Notes under the pieces: generated by a model
The model's database searches: none
Seen by the model: only the letters and a program-made list of their open reading frames with translations
What the model was told of the DNA's origin: nothing
DNA from: Mesorhizobium sp. ES1-1
GTDB taxonomy: Bacteria > Pseudomonadota > Alphaproteobacteria > Rhizobiales > Rhizobiaceae
DNA length: 64,000 nt
Direction: 5' to 3'
Assembly: GCF_020164785.1 (NCBI RefSeq)
Contig: NZ_JAIUGX010000009.1
Span: 186,001 to 250,000 of the forward strand
Shown here: positions 15,981 to 24,852 of the stretch, one piece after another
Layout: each line of letters begins with the position of its first letter
Position numbering within the stretch: position 1 is the stretch's first letter
Position numbers and translations under genes: made by a program

Positions 15981-17531
15981 ATGGCTCTCTTTGAACTGAC
16001 GCTTATCCTGCTTCTGGTCGCCGTTGCGCTGACGGCATTGTCTCGGCGCGTTCAAGTACCCTATCCGTCCTTGCTGGCACTGGCGGGCGCCGGGATCGCC
16101 TTCCTGCCCGGCGTGCCTAAGATCGAGATCGATCCGGAACTCGTGCTTGCCCTGTTCATTGCGCCGGTGCTTCTCGACGCCGCCTATGACACGTCGCTGC
16201 GCGACCTCAATCGCTACAGGGTATCGCTTGTCATGCTGGCGCTCGGCGCGGTTGTCTTCACGACGGCGACGGTGGCTTTCGTCGGCTGGAAGCTAGCCGG
16301 CCTGCCTATCGCCGCTGCGGTAGCGCTCGGGGCCATCGTCGCCCCGCCCGATGCTGTCGCCGCGTCGGCCGTGCTCGGACAATTCAAGGTCCCCTACCGC
16401 ATCACCGCCATCCTGCAAGGCGAAAGCCTGCTCAATGATGCGACCGCACTGCTGATCTACCGCATCGCCGTCGCTGCGGCCCTTGGCCCCGTGCTGTTGA
16501 GCAGCGCCGCGCCCGTCATTGTCCTGTCCACGGTTGGAAGTCTTGCCGCCGGCTATGTGCTCGGCCGGCTGTCTCTCGCCGTGCTTGTGCGAATCGACGA
16601 CGCGGCGAGCGGCACGGTGGTGCAGTTCGCGGGCACTTTCGGCGTCTGGATCCTGGCCGACAGGCTCGGGCTTTCCGCCATCATTACCATCGTCGTCTAT
16701 GCCATGACCATAGCGCGCACGGCGCCGCGCCGCATGTCGGCAAGGAAGCGCGTCAGCTCCTATTCCGTCTGGGAAACCGTGGTCTTCGTGCTCAACGTGC
16801 TCGCCTTCGTGCTGATGGGCCTGCAGGCGCGTTCGATCTTCGAGCGGCTCGCCGGTGATGGGCAGGCCCAGGCGTTCCTGTTCGCCGCCGCCGTGCTGGC
16901 GGTCGTCATCGTTTCGCGTCTCGTCTGGGTGCTCGGCTACGGCGCGGTCATCAGAGGACTTGCGCGTTTCGGCAGCGGCGAGCGACGCGCGGGAGCCCCG
17001 ACAGTTCGCGGCGGCATCCTGGTCGGCTGGTGCGGCATGCGCGGCCTGGTGACGCTGGCGGCCGCGTTCGCCCTGCCCGCTGATTTCCCCGGGCGGGATC
17101 CGATTGTGCTCGCGGCGTTCACGGTTGTCCTTGGAACCCTGGTGCTGCAGGGCATGACCCTGAGGCCGCTGCTGGGTATCCTCGAACTCGGGCTTGATGG
17201 AACGGTCGACAGAGAGGTTGCACAGGCCGGTGTGGTGGTCGCCGAAGCAGCGCTCGATATATTGAGCGGCAAGACGTCGAGTGCCGCGGCGGTGGTGCGC
17301 GAGCAATATGCCGCCCAGCGTGCGATCGCGGAGAATCCGGGCGATGCAAAGGCGGTAACGGAATTCGACCGGCTGCGTCTCTATGCGATCAAGAGCCAGC
17401 GTGACGCGCTGGAGGAATTGCGCCGCAACGGCACGATCGGCGATGAGGCCTATCATCGCCTCGAGGAGGAACTGGACTGGACCGAACTCGCGGTTTCGCC
17501 ACCTGGACGCTTCCAGCCGCTGACGACGTGA
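15981..17531 (+). CDS. CPA1-family Na+/H+ (monovalent cation/proton) antiporter
   Basis: 516 residues with about 12 membrane spans, opening ALFELTLILLLVAVALTALS. Family landmarks are LLDAAYDTSLRDLNRYR, the ion-path segment GAIVAPPDAVAASAVLGQFK, and GESLLNDATALLIYRIAVAA with the paired acidic site. GWCGMRGLVTLAAAFALP is the usual late helix. A soluble C-terminal tail of about 100 residues follows. It should exchange Na+ or K+ for H+ across the inner membrane for pH and salt tolerance. It is monocistronic in appearance, with about 130 bases before it and 108 after. Confidence 0.92.
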   Translation: MALFELTLILLLVAVALTALSRRVQVPYPSLLALAGAGIAFLPGVPKIEIDPELVLALFIAPVLLDAAYDTSLRDLNRYRVSLVMLALGAVVFTTATVAFVGWKLAGLPIAAAVALGAIVAPPDAVAASAVLGQFKVPYRITAILQGESLLNDATALLIYRIAVAAALGPVLLSSAAPVIVLSTVGSLAAGYVLGRLSLAVLVRIDDAASGTVVQFAGTFGVWILADRLGLSAIITIVVYAMTIARTAPRRMSARKRVSSYSVWETVVFVLNVLAFVLMGLQARSIFERLAGDGQAQAFLFAAAVLAVVIVSRLVWVLGYGAVIRGLARFGSGERRAGAPTVRGGILVGWCGMRGLVTLAAAFALPADFPGRDPIVLAAFTVVLGTLVLQGMTLRPLLGILELGLDGTVDREVAQAGVVVAEAALDILSGKTSSAAAVVREQYAAQRAIAENPGDAKAVTEFDRLRLYAIKSQRDALEELRRNGTIGDEAYHRLEEELDWTELAVSPPGRFQPLTT

Positions 17532-17639
17532 TCCGGCCGCCGCCCGAACATGCTCTGGCCCAAGGGCGGGCGTCGTCCACACATTGCAACCGACCCGCCG
17601 AGCCGCTACTGCCATCCTCAAAAGTGAGCCGGGTAAGCA

Positions 17640-18551
17640 ATGAAGCTGATCAGCTACAACATCCAGTACGGGTTTGGCGGCGATGGTCGCTACGATCTTT
17701 CGCGCGCCGCCGGTGTCGTGGCCGGAGCCGACATCATAGCCTTGCAAGAGGTCGAACGTAACTGGCAGCGCAGCAATTTCGACGACCAGCCTGAACTGCT
17801 TTCCCGTCTGCTGCCGGACTATCATTGGGTCTACGGACCGGCCTTCGACATGGACGCCAGCGAAAGGCGGGACGGCCATGTCGTGAACCGCCGTCGGCAG
17901 TTCGGCACCATGCTCCTGTCCAGGCTGCCGATCGTGTGGTCGCGGCTGCACGCCCTGCCGATGCGGCGCACGCTGCGGCCCCTCAACACCCGCAACGCCG
18001 CGCTGGAGTGCATGATCCGCACCCCGGCCGGCCCGGTGCGAGTACTGTCGCTGCATCTCGCCCATATCGCGGCCGAGGAACGGCTGGAGCAGATCGATTA
18101 TCTGCTTGGCGAACATCGCCGGGCGCCGTCCGACGGCGGGCCCTGGAGCGGCATCGACGACGAACCGTCGCGTAACTGGACCAGCGGCGAAGCGGAGCCG
18201 GAAAATCCGCTGGCGGCAATCTGGATGGGCGACTTCAACATGGAACCGGGCAGCGCGGAATATCTTCGCATCTCCGGCAGTACGCCCTATCATCGGGGAG
18301 CGGCCTATATCGACGGCTTCGTCGATGCGGCCGCCGTCGCCAGCGAGGCGACCACCGATTTCCATACGCATGTGAAGACGATCGACGGCAGGCTTGCAAA
18401 GCGCCGGCTCGACCATTGCTTCGTCGGCGGCATGTTTGCGGGGCGCGTGCGCTCGGTCGGAGCCGATATCGGCGAAATCGCTTCCGACCATTTCCCATTG
18501 CGGGTCGATATCGACCTCGAGACGCCACTCCCCATGCAGCACGGCGGATGA
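17640..18551 (+). CDS. Endonuclease/exonuclease/phosphatase (EEP) family hydrolase
   Basis: 303 residues. The EEP signature blocks are present in order: MKLISYNIQYGFGG, DIIALQEVERNW (metal Glu), LSLHLAHIAAEERL, WMGDFNMEPGSAEY (Asp/Asn), and RRLDHCFVGG with SDHFPLRVDID (catalytic Asp-His). All key residues are intact, so it is probably a Mg2+-dependent phosphodiesterase. There is no signal peptide, so it acts in the cytoplasm. The nucleic acid or lipid headgroup substrate is not evident. It ends eight bases before the EamA transporter gene, so the two form an operon. Confidence 0.88.
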   Translation: MKLISYNIQYGFGGDGRYDLSRAAGVVAGADIIALQEVERNWQRSNFDDQPELLSRLLPDYHWVYGPAFDMDASERRDGHVVNRRRQFGTMLLSRLPIVWSRLHALPMRRTLRPLNTRNAALECMIRTPAGPVRVLSLHLAHIAAEERLEQIDYLLGEHRRAPSDGGPWSGIDDEPSRNWTSGEAEPENPLAAIWMGDFNMEPGSAEYLRISGSTPYHRGAAYIDGFVDAAAVASEATTDFHTHVKTIDGRLAKRRLDHCFVGGMFAGRVRSVGADIGEIASDHFPLRVDIDLETPLPMQHGG

Positions 18552-18558
18552 GCCAGAA

Positions 18559-19404
18559 ATGACCTTGTTCGTTTTCTTCGCGGTGCTTTCCGCCGCCGCC
18601 ATGCATGCGATCTGGAACGCTTTGGTCAAGGTCCATCTCGACCGCTTCCTGTCGATCACGCTGATGACGTTCGGCATGGGCACCGCAGCGCTTGTGGTGC
18701 TGCCCTTCGTCGAAGTGCCAAAGGCCGAGGTGTGGCCCTACATCATCGCGTCCGTCTTCTTCCATATGGGCTACCGGACCTTCCTGATCGGCGCCTACAA
18801 GGCCGGTGATTTCGCCCAAACCTACCCGCTGGCGCGCGGCACCGCGCCGCTGCTGGCCGCGCTTGGCGGCATCCTCCTGGTTTCGGAAATCCCGGGACCA
18901 TTCGCAATTCTCGGCATCGTTCTGTTGTCGGCGGGCACGTTGGTGATGTCGTTTCGCGGCGGTGCGCATCTGGAAAAGCTCAATCTGCGGGCGGTCGGCT
19001 TCGCGCTCGGCACCTCGATCTTCATCGCCAGCTACACGCTGTCCGACGGCAGCGGCGCACGGCTGGCGGCGTCAGCACAAAGCTATGCCGCCTGGCTGTT
19101 CATCTGCGATGCGTTCGGGGCGCTGGTCTTGTGCCTGATATTTCGCGGGCCGAAGGCGTTTCCCGTCCTGGCGCGCGACTGGAAGACCGGGTTGTTCACC
19201 GGCGTGCTCAGCGGCGCGGCCTATTGGATCGTCATGTGGGCGATGACCAAGGCGCCGATCGCCTCCGTCGCCTCCTTGCGGGAGACCTCTATCCTGTTCG
19301 CGATGCTGATCTCGGTCTACGCGCTTGGCGAGAAGATGACGGGCTGGCGCGGCGTCGCCGCACTCAGCATCGTCGCCGGGGTGTTCGCGCTCAGGATGGG
19401 TTAA
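18559..19404 (+). CDS. EamA/DMT-family transporter
   Basis: 281 residues from the ATG at 18559; a much longer frame upstream overlaps the EEP gene and is not credible. About ten hydrophobic helices are seen in two repeats, the first starting MTLFVFFAVLSAAAMHAIWN, the second after the central DGSGARLAAS stretch. AYKAGDFAQTYPLARGTAPL is typical of EamA permeases that export metabolites or amino acids. It is co-transcribed with the EEP hydrolase. The cargo is unknown. Confidence 0.85.
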   Translation: MTLFVFFAVLSAAAMHAIWNALVKVHLDRFLSITLMTFGMGTAALVVLPFVEVPKAEVWPYIIASVFFHMGYRTFLIGAYKAGDFAQTYPLARGTAPLLAALGGILLVSEIPGPFAILGIVLLSAGTLVMSFRGGAHLEKLNLRAVGFALGTSIFIASYTLSDGSGARLAASAQSYAAWLFICDAFGALVLCLIFRGPKAFPVLARDWKTGLFTGVLSGAAYWIVMWAMTKAPIASVASLRETSILFAMLISVYALGEKMTGWRGVAALSIVAGVFALRMG

Positions 19405-19451
19405 GCCACACTCTTTGCATCTCCAAGTCAGCGATATGTCGTCCGTCCGGC

Positions 19452-19474
19452 AAAAGAAAACAGCGGCTTAGCCG
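19452..19474 (-). terminator. Weak terminator candidate at the end of the LacI-controlled operon
   Basis: On the minus strand a short CGGC-TAA-GCCG hairpin (19474-19464) is followed by TGTTTTCTTTT, 20 bases after the stop of the Dabb gene. The stem is only four base pairs, so the call rests mainly on the T-rich run and position. Confidence 0.4.
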
Positions 19475-19493
19475 GCTTTCGAGAGAGAAGCGG

Positions 19494-19811
19494 TCACTTT
19501 TTCGTAAGGTCGAGATCGACGACCATCAGTCCATCCGTGCCGCCCTCGAGGGCTGCGACCAACCGCGCGCCGGCCCGCTTGTGCGCCTCATGCACGAGAT
19601 AGGCGTCGCGGGCGGTCGCATCGCGGAAATCGACGGTGAAGCCATGGCTAAAACCGCGCGCGAAAGGCTCCGGGCTGACATTGGCGCTGAACAGCACCGT
19701 GTCCATGCCGTCGATCACCTGTCGCAACGCTTCCAGGTCGGCGTGGATCGCCTCGCGTTCTTTAGCTGCGACATCGGCGCGGAATTTGACGAAGACACAG
19801 TGCCTGATCAT
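19494..19811 (-). CDS. Dabb (dimeric alpha-beta barrel) family protein
   Basis: 105 residues. MIRHCVFVKFRADVAAKERE is the classical first strand of the stress-responsive A/B barrel fold, with the histidine at position 4, and YLVHEAHKRAGARLVAALEG is the usual helix before the last strand. Members are homodimers. Some are cyclases or decarboxylases (olivetolic acid cyclase type) and others bind small metabolites. It is the last gene of the LacI-controlled operon, 17 bases after the GMC oxidoreductase, so an auxiliary catalytic step in that pathway is possible. No active-site assignment can be made from the sequence alone. Confidence 0.85.
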   Translation of the reverse strand: MIRHCVFVKFRADVAAKEREAIHADLEALRQVIDGMDTVLFSANVSPEPFARGFSHGFTVDFRDATARDAYLVHEAHKRAGARLVAALEGGTDGLMVVDLDLTKK

Positions 19812-19828
19812 GGGGTGTTCCTTCCAGT

Positions 19829-21457
19829 TTAGGCTGCCCGATTGCCGGAAAACACCGCCGGCGGCAGCGGCTCGCGGCCGAGGATGAGGTCGGCGCCCTT
19901 TTCGCCAACCATGATGGTCGGCGCATTGGTGTTGGAGGAGGGGACGCGCGGCATCACCGATGCGTCGCAGACGCGCAGGCCCTCGATTCCGCGCAGGCGC
20001 AGGTCCGGCGTCACCACGGCCATGTCGTCATGGCCCATGCGACAGGTGCCGACCGGATGGTGGTCGGTTTTGGAACTGCGGCAGGCGTAGGCGATCAGCT
20101 CTTCGTCGCTGGCGAGGGACGGGCCCGGCAGCACTTCGCGCAGCACATACGGCGCAAGCGCCTTCTGGCGCATGATCTCCCGCGCCAGCCGCAGCCCCTT
20201 GAGAGACATGTCGCGATCGTAGGGATCAGACCAGTAGTTCGGGTCGATCAGAGGATGGTCGGCCGGATCGCCGCTCTTCAGCCGCACCGTGCCGCGCGAG
20301 CGCGGGCGCAGGAAGGCCGAGTTCAAGGTGACGCCCGGATTGTTCAGCTTCTCGACCCCAGCCTCGATCCCCGAGCCAAGACCGAGATGGAACTGGATGT
20401 CGGGCGAGGCGGCGGTCGGGTCGGCGTACCAGAAGCCGCCGGTCTCGAACAGGCTGGAGGCGACCGGCCCCTTCTTCAGCAGTAGATATTGCAGGCCGGC
20501 CCAAGCCGTGCGGTGCAGCTTGGCGTAGCTGTCATAGGTGTGGTCGCCGGTGCATTCGGCTATAACGAACAGATCGAGATGATCCTGCAGGTTGGAGCCG
20601 ACGCCGGGCAAGTCGTGCAGCGGCGTCACGCCGACGGATTTCAGATGATCGGCCGGGCCGATGCCCGATTGCATCAAGAGTTTCGGCGATCCGATGGCGC
20701 CGGACGAGACGATCACCTCGCGCTCGGCGCGCAGGATTGTCTTCTGCCCGCCCGGCCTGTCGACGATCTCGACACCGATGGCGCGACCTTTCTCGATGAC
20801 GATGCGGGTCACCAAGATGTCGGCCCTGACGGTGAGGTTCTTGCGCGCGCGGATGGGCTTCAGATAGGCGACCGAGGCGGAGGAGCGGCGGGCATCCTTC
20901 TGGGTCAGTTGATAGTAGCCGACGCCTTCCTGCCTGGCGCCGTTGAAATCCGGATTGAAGGGAATGCCCATCTCCTGGCCGGCGCGGAAATAGGCCTCGC
21001 AGATCGGCAGCGGTGCGATCGGGTTGGAGACGCCGAGCGGCCCCTCGTCACCATGAAAGTCGTTGGCGTAGCGCTGGTTGTTTTCGGCGCGCTTGAAATA
21101 GGGCAGCACGTCGCGATAGCCCCAGCCCGCCAGGCCTTCTTCCTTCTCCCAGGCATCATAGTCGCGGGCATTGCCGCGTGTGTAGATCTGGGCGTTGATC
21201 GAGGAGCCGCCGCCGACCACCTTGGCCTGCGTGTACCAGAAGACGCGGTCCTTCATATGCTTCTGCGGCACGGTCGACCAACCCCAGGACGCGATGCCCT
21301 TGGTCATCTTGGCGAACCCGGCCGGCATATGGATATAGGGGTGCCGGTCCTTGCCCCCGGCTTCAAGAAGGAGAACCGAAGTGCCGGGATCCTCGCTCAG
21401 CCGATTGGCCAGAACGCATCCGGCCGGGCCGGCGCCCACGATTATATAGTCCGTCAT
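19829..21457 (-). CDS. GMC-family FAD oxidoreductase (choline dehydrogenase-like)
   Basis: 542 residues from the ATG at 21457; an in-frame ATG at 21469 directly after the SDR stop would add four residues. The FAD site reads YIIVGAGPAGCVLANRLSED, the first GMC signature KVVGGGSSINAQIYTRGNA and the second SSGAIGSPKLLMQSGIGPAD. The C-terminal HHPVGTCRMG and NTNAPTIMVGEKGAD carry the His/Asn catalytic pair. It should oxidise a primary or secondary alcohol to an aldehyde or ketone, passing electrons to a quinone or other acceptor. It is one of two different GMC enzymes in this operon, separated by an SDR. Confidence 0.9.
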   Translation of the reverse strand: MTDYIIVGAGPAGCVLANRLSEDPGTSVLLLEAGGKDRHPYIHMPAGFAKMTKGIASWGWSTVPQKHMKDRVFWYTQAKVVGGGSSINAQIYTRGNARDYDAWEKEEGLAGWGYRDVLPYFKRAENNQRYANDFHGDEGPLGVSNPIAPLPICEAYFRAGQEMGIPFNPDFNGARQEGVGYYQLTQKDARRSSASVAYLKPIRARKNLTVRADILVTRIVIEKGRAIGVEIVDRPGGQKTILRAEREVIVSSGAIGSPKLLMQSGIGPADHLKSVGVTPLHDLPGVGSNLQDHLDLFVIAECTGDHTYDSYAKLHRTAWAGLQYLLLKKGPVASSLFETGGFWYADPTAASPDIQFHLGLGSGIEAGVEKLNNPGVTLNSAFLRPRSRGTVRLKSGDPADHPLIDPNYWSDPYDRDMSLKGLRLAREIMRQKALAPYVLREVLPGPSLASDEELIAYACRSSKTDHHPVGTCRMGHDDMAVVTPDLRLRGIEGLRVCDASVMPRVPSSNTNAPTIMVGEKGADLILGREPLPPAVFSGNRAA

Positions 21458-21469
21458 GAGCCCATCCAT

Positions 21470-22231
21470 TTACAATCGCGGCACGGACAGCGCGCCGTCG
21501 ACATTGATGACCGAGCCGGTCGAGAAGCCGAGCTTGCCGCCGGCAAGCGTGGCCACCACCGCGCCGATGTCGGACGCCTCGCCCCAGCGCCTGGCCGGCA
21601 CCAGCCCGCCATCGATCAGCCCATCGTATCTGGCGGCCACGCCGGCGGTCATGTCGGTGCGGATGATGCCGGGCCGCACCTCGAAGACACCGATATTCTC
21701 GTCGGCAAGCCTGAGCGCCAGGTTCTTCACCCACATGGAAAGCCCGGCCTTCGAGACGCAGTAGTCGGAGCGTTCCGGCGAGGCCATGTCGGCGCTGACT
21801 GAGGTGATGGTGATGATCGATCGAGCGTGATCGCCGGGCGTGGCCAGCATAGCCTTGGCGACGGCCTGGCTGAGGAAGACCGTGCCGCGCAGATTGATGC
21901 CCAGGATGCGGTCGAAATTTTCGGGCTGCAGCTCCAGCAGGTCGCCGCGAACGGCAGCGCCCACGCCGGCATTGTTGACAAGGCAGTCTATGCGGCCGAA
22001 GGCGCGCATGGCCGCGTCGACGAGCGTTGCGTGAACCGAGAGATCGGCTATGTCGCACCGGACATAGGCGAAGTTCGCGCCGCGCGCTGTGAGGTCAGCG
22101 GCGAGTTCGCGCGGAGCGTCTTCGGCAAGGTCGGCGACCAGAATGTCGAAACCGGCTTCCGCCAGCGCCTGGGCACAGGCGAGGCCAATGCCACGCGCGC
22201 CGCCGGTGACGATGGCGGTGGGGCGGGTCAT
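21470..22231 (-). CDS. SDR-family oxidoreductase
   Basis: 253 residues from the ATG at 22231, which overlaps the preceding GMC stop (ATGA). A long upstream extension of the frame runs through the GMC gene and is not credible. The Rossmann motif is TGGARGIGLACAQALAEAG, followed by CLVNNAGVG, the catalytic Ser in ITITSVSADMAS and YCVSKAG (Tyr-x3-Lys). The Asp in VADLAEDA after the second strand favours NAD+ over NADP+. It should oxidise a sugar or polyol hydroxyl. The gene has 3-ketoacyl-ACP reductase-like features shared with many sugar dehydrogenases. Confidence 0.9.
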   Translation of the reverse strand: MTRPTAIVTGGARGIGLACAQALAEAGFDILVADLAEDAPRELAADLTARGANFAYVRCDIADLSVHATLVDAAMRAFGRIDCLVNNAGVGAAVRGDLLELQPENFDRILGINLRGTVFLSQAVAKAMLATPGDHARSIITITSVSADMASPERSDYCVSKAGLSMWVKNLALRLADENIGVFEVRPGIIRTDMTAGVAARYDGLIDGGLVPARRWGEASDIGAVVATLAGGKLGFSTGSVINVDGALSVPRL

Positions 22232-23730
22232 GCAACCAGCTCCACCCTGCGGATGTGGTCGGCGACGCGCAGCGCTTGTGCCGCGATCGACAGTGCCGGA
22301 TTGACCGCTGCAGAGGTTGGCAGGAAACTGCCGTCGACGACGAACAGGTTGCGGTGATCGAAGGCGCGGCAGAAGGGATCGAGCGGCGCGGTGGCGGGAT
22401 CGTTGCCCATCCTGACGGTGCCGCACTGGTGCGACGGCGTGCGCTTGTCGAATGGGCGCGACAGGACGATGGGGTAACCGCAGGCGCGGAAATTCTCGCG
22501 CATCACCTTGGTCAGCCCGTCGAGCGACTGCATGTTGGAACGCCGCCACTGCATGACGATGTCCTTGCCGTCGACCATGATACGGCTTTCGGGGTCGGGC
22601 AGGTCCTCGCACATCAGGTACCAGTCGACGGCATGGCCGGCCATGAAATCGAGTGCGAACCGCGGCATTCGCTTGACGTTGGCCTGCAGCATGTTGCCGT
22701 CGATCTTGCCGAGCAGCTGGACGTTGCCGAGCGGCTTGCCGCCCTTGCCGTCCGACAGGTAATAGTCGTTCACCATAAGCGTTTTCTGGTAGACGGAATT
22801 GTTGCGGCGGCGCGGATCGATCGCCAGCATGGCGCTTGAATTGTGGTTCATGAAATTGCGGCCGACCTGGTCGGAGCGGTTGGCGAGGCCCTTGCCATCG
22901 ACTGACGGCGAACGCATCAGGATGACGGCGGAATTGACGGCGCCGGCGGCAAGGATGACCAGCTTCGGCGACAATTTCTTGAGTTCGCCATTTTGCCGGT
23001 AGTGGACAGCAGCGATGGTCCTGCCGTCGGGTGCCGCTTCCAGATACTCGACATGGCAGCCGGTCTCCAGCTGGATGTTGCTGTCCTTCAGCGCGGCCGT
23101 CAGCGGCCCCGTCTGGGCGTCCACCTTGCCCTGGCCGGTGTTGGGGAAAGCGTCCCAGCCGGTCTTGCCCTCCGTCAGCCAGGTGTCGATGTCGACACCG
23201 AGCGGCAGCGACGCCGGATGGAGGCCGAGCGCCTTGAGCTCGGCGCGGGCGCGCGCGATCGGCGCCTCGTCGGGCACCGGCTTGAAGGCGTAGGGGATCG
23301 AATGGAAGGGTTCGGTAGGATCCTCGCCCAATGCGCCGCGCACGCGAAACAATTGCTCCGCCTTCGAATACCAGGGCTCGAACTCGTCATAGGAAAACGG
23401 CCAGGCGGGAGAGACACCGCCGAAATGCTCCATCTCGGAGAAATCTTCCTTGCGGTAGCGGATCAGAACCGCGCCGTAGAATTTCGAATTGCCGCCGACA
23501 TAGTAGTAGTTGCCGGGATTGAAGGCCGCCCCGCCTGCCTCGCGCCACATCTCCTTCGGCCGGTAATGCCCGTGAACGAAAATGGAGCGGGTGTCGCGCG
23601 CATGCGGTGTCGCCGGCAAAGGTTCGCCGCGCTCCAGGATCAGGATCGAGGCGCCGCTGCCGGCAAGGCCCGACGCAATCGTGGCGCCGCCGACGCCCGA
23701 GCCGATGATGACGATGTCGGGATTTGTCAT
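22228..23730 (-). CDS. GMC-family FAD oxidoreductase (gluconate/sugar dehydrogenase type)
   Basis: 500 residues. The FAD site is IVIIGSGVGGATIASGLAGS, with a substrate-domain segment YYYVGGNSKFYGAVLIRYR and the C-terminal block TPSHQCGTVRMGNDPATAP then SAAVNPALSIAAQALRVADH (His/Asn pair). This branch includes the flavin subunits of membrane sugar dehydrogenases and 3-keto-glycoside-forming oxidases. It probably oxidises a ring hydroxyl of a sugar or cyclitol. No gamma-subunit or cytochrome c gene is next to it, so its electron acceptor is unclear. It is two bases after the ABC ATPase gene. Confidence 0.88.
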   Translation of the reverse strand: MTNPDIVIIGSGVGGATIASGLAGSGASILILERGEPLPATPHARDTRSIFVHGHYRPKEMWREAGGAAFNPGNYYYVGGNSKFYGAVLIRYRKEDFSEMEHFGGVSPAWPFSYDEFEPWYSKAEQLFRVRGALGEDPTEPFHSIPYAFKPVPDEAPIARARAELKALGLHPASLPLGVDIDTWLTEGKTGWDAFPNTGQGKVDAQTGPLTAALKDSNIQLETGCHVEYLEAAPDGRTIAAVHYRQNGELKKLSPKLVILAAGAVNSAVILMRSPSVDGKGLANRSDQVGRNFMNHNSSAMLAIDPRRRNNSVYQKTLMVNDYYLSDGKGGKPLGNVQLLGKIDGNMLQANVKRMPRFALDFMAGHAVDWYLMCEDLPDPESRIMVDGKDIVMQWRRSNMQSLDGLTKVMRENFRACGYPIVLSRPFDKRTPSHQCGTVRMGNDPATAPLDPFCRAFDHRNLFVVDGSFLPTSAAVNPALSIAAQALRVADHIRRVELVA

Positions 23731-23732
23731 GG

Positions 23733-24848
23733 TTAGCGGATGCGGGTTTCGGTCGCCGGATCGAAGAACACCGCCTTGGTCAAATTGAAGGCGAGCGGAG
23801 TGTTCGTGCCGGGCTGGATGTTGGCGTCGGCGCGCAGACGCGCCACCACGCCCTTGCCGCCCAGATTGGTGACGGCGAAAGTGTCCGAGCCCGCCGGTTC
23901 CACCACTTCGATGTGGCAGTCGGCGGTGGCGATGTTGGAGGCGTTGCGCTCGGCGCCTTCCGGATCGGTCAGCGCCTCGGGCCGCACGCCGAAGATGATC
24001 GGCTTGCCCTGGAATGCCGAAAGACCCGCCGGCGCGTTGGCCATCGGCAACGAGATCGGCTCGCGCGCCTCGCGCTGCAGCACGACGGACAGCGCGTTGC
24101 CCTCGGCCCCGATCGTCGCCGGTATCAGGTTCATCGCCGGCGAACCCATGAAATCGGCGACGAAGAGGTTACTGGGGTTGTTGTAGATCTCGGCCGGGGT
24201 GCCGAACTGCTGTACCTCGCCGTCACGCATGACGGCGATCTTGGTTGCAAGGGTCATGGCCTCGATCTGGTCGTGGGTGACGTAGACGATGGTGGTGCCG
24301 GTCGTGGCATGGAGGCGCTTGATCTCGATGCGCATGTCGACACGCAGCTTGGCGTCGAGATTGGACAGCGGCTCGTCGAACAGGAACAGCTTGGGGTCGC
24401 GTACCAGCGCCCGGCCCATGGCGACGCGCTGGCGCTGGCCGCCGGAAAGCTGGCTCGGCTTGCGCTGCAGGAGATGGCCGATCTGCAGCACTTTCGCCAC
24501 CTTGTCGATGGCCTTTTGCCGCTCCGCTGCCGGCACGCCGCGCATCTCCATGCCGAAGGAGATGTTCCCGGCGACCGTCATGTTCGGATAGAGCGCGTAG
24601 CTCTGGAACACCATGGCGATGTCGCGCTTGGAGGGATGCAGATCGTTGATGGTGCGGCCGTCGACGCGGATTTCGCCGGCGGTGATGGTTTCCAATCCGG
24701 CGATGGTATTGAGCAACGTGGACTTGCCGCAGCCGGACGGACCGACCAGCACAAGGAAGCCGCCTTTTTCGAGGTCGAGGTCGATTCCTTTCAGGATCTC
24801 CACCTGGCCGAAGCGCTTGCGCAGACCATCGATTTCAAGAAAAGCCAT
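23733..24848 (-). CDS. Sugar ABC transporter ATP-binding protein (MalK/UgpC type)
   Basis: 371 residues from the ATG at 24848; the frame is open upstream but runs into the permease gene. Walker A is GPSGCGKSTLLNT, Q-loop MVFQSYALYPN, signature LSGGQRQRVAMGRALVRDP, Walker B LFLFDEPLSNLDAKL and the H-loop VTHDQIEAMT. A C-terminal OB/TOBE domain follows (IFGVRPEALTDPE). These are CUT1 features. The start is four bases after the permease stop. It powers the importer encoded at 24853-28194. Confidence 0.92.
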   Translation of the reverse strand: MAFLEIDGLRKRFGQVEILKGIDLDLEKGGFLVLVGPSGCGKSTLLNTIAGLETITAGEIRVDGRTINDLHPSKRDIAMVFQSYALYPNMTVAGNISFGMEMRGVPAAERQKAIDKVAKVLQIGHLLQRKPSQLSGGQRQRVAMGRALVRDPKLFLFDEPLSNLDAKLRVDMRIEIKRLHATTGTTIVYVTHDQIEAMTLATKIAVMRDGEVQQFGTPAEIYNNPSNLFVADFMGSPAMNLIPATIGAEGNALSVVLQREAREPISLPMANAPAGLSAFQGKPIIFGVRPEALTDPEGAERNASNIATADCHIEVVEPAGSDTFAVTNLGGKGVVARLRADANIQPGTNTPLAFNLTKAVFFDPATETRIR

Positions 24849-24852
24849 CGAA

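Noticed and set aside
16293..18683. 796-codon open frame on the minus strand
   Set aside because: It runs antisense through the CPA1 antiporter and EEP genes, is rich in Arg/His/Gly/Asp as expected from antisense high-GC DNA, and has no domain.
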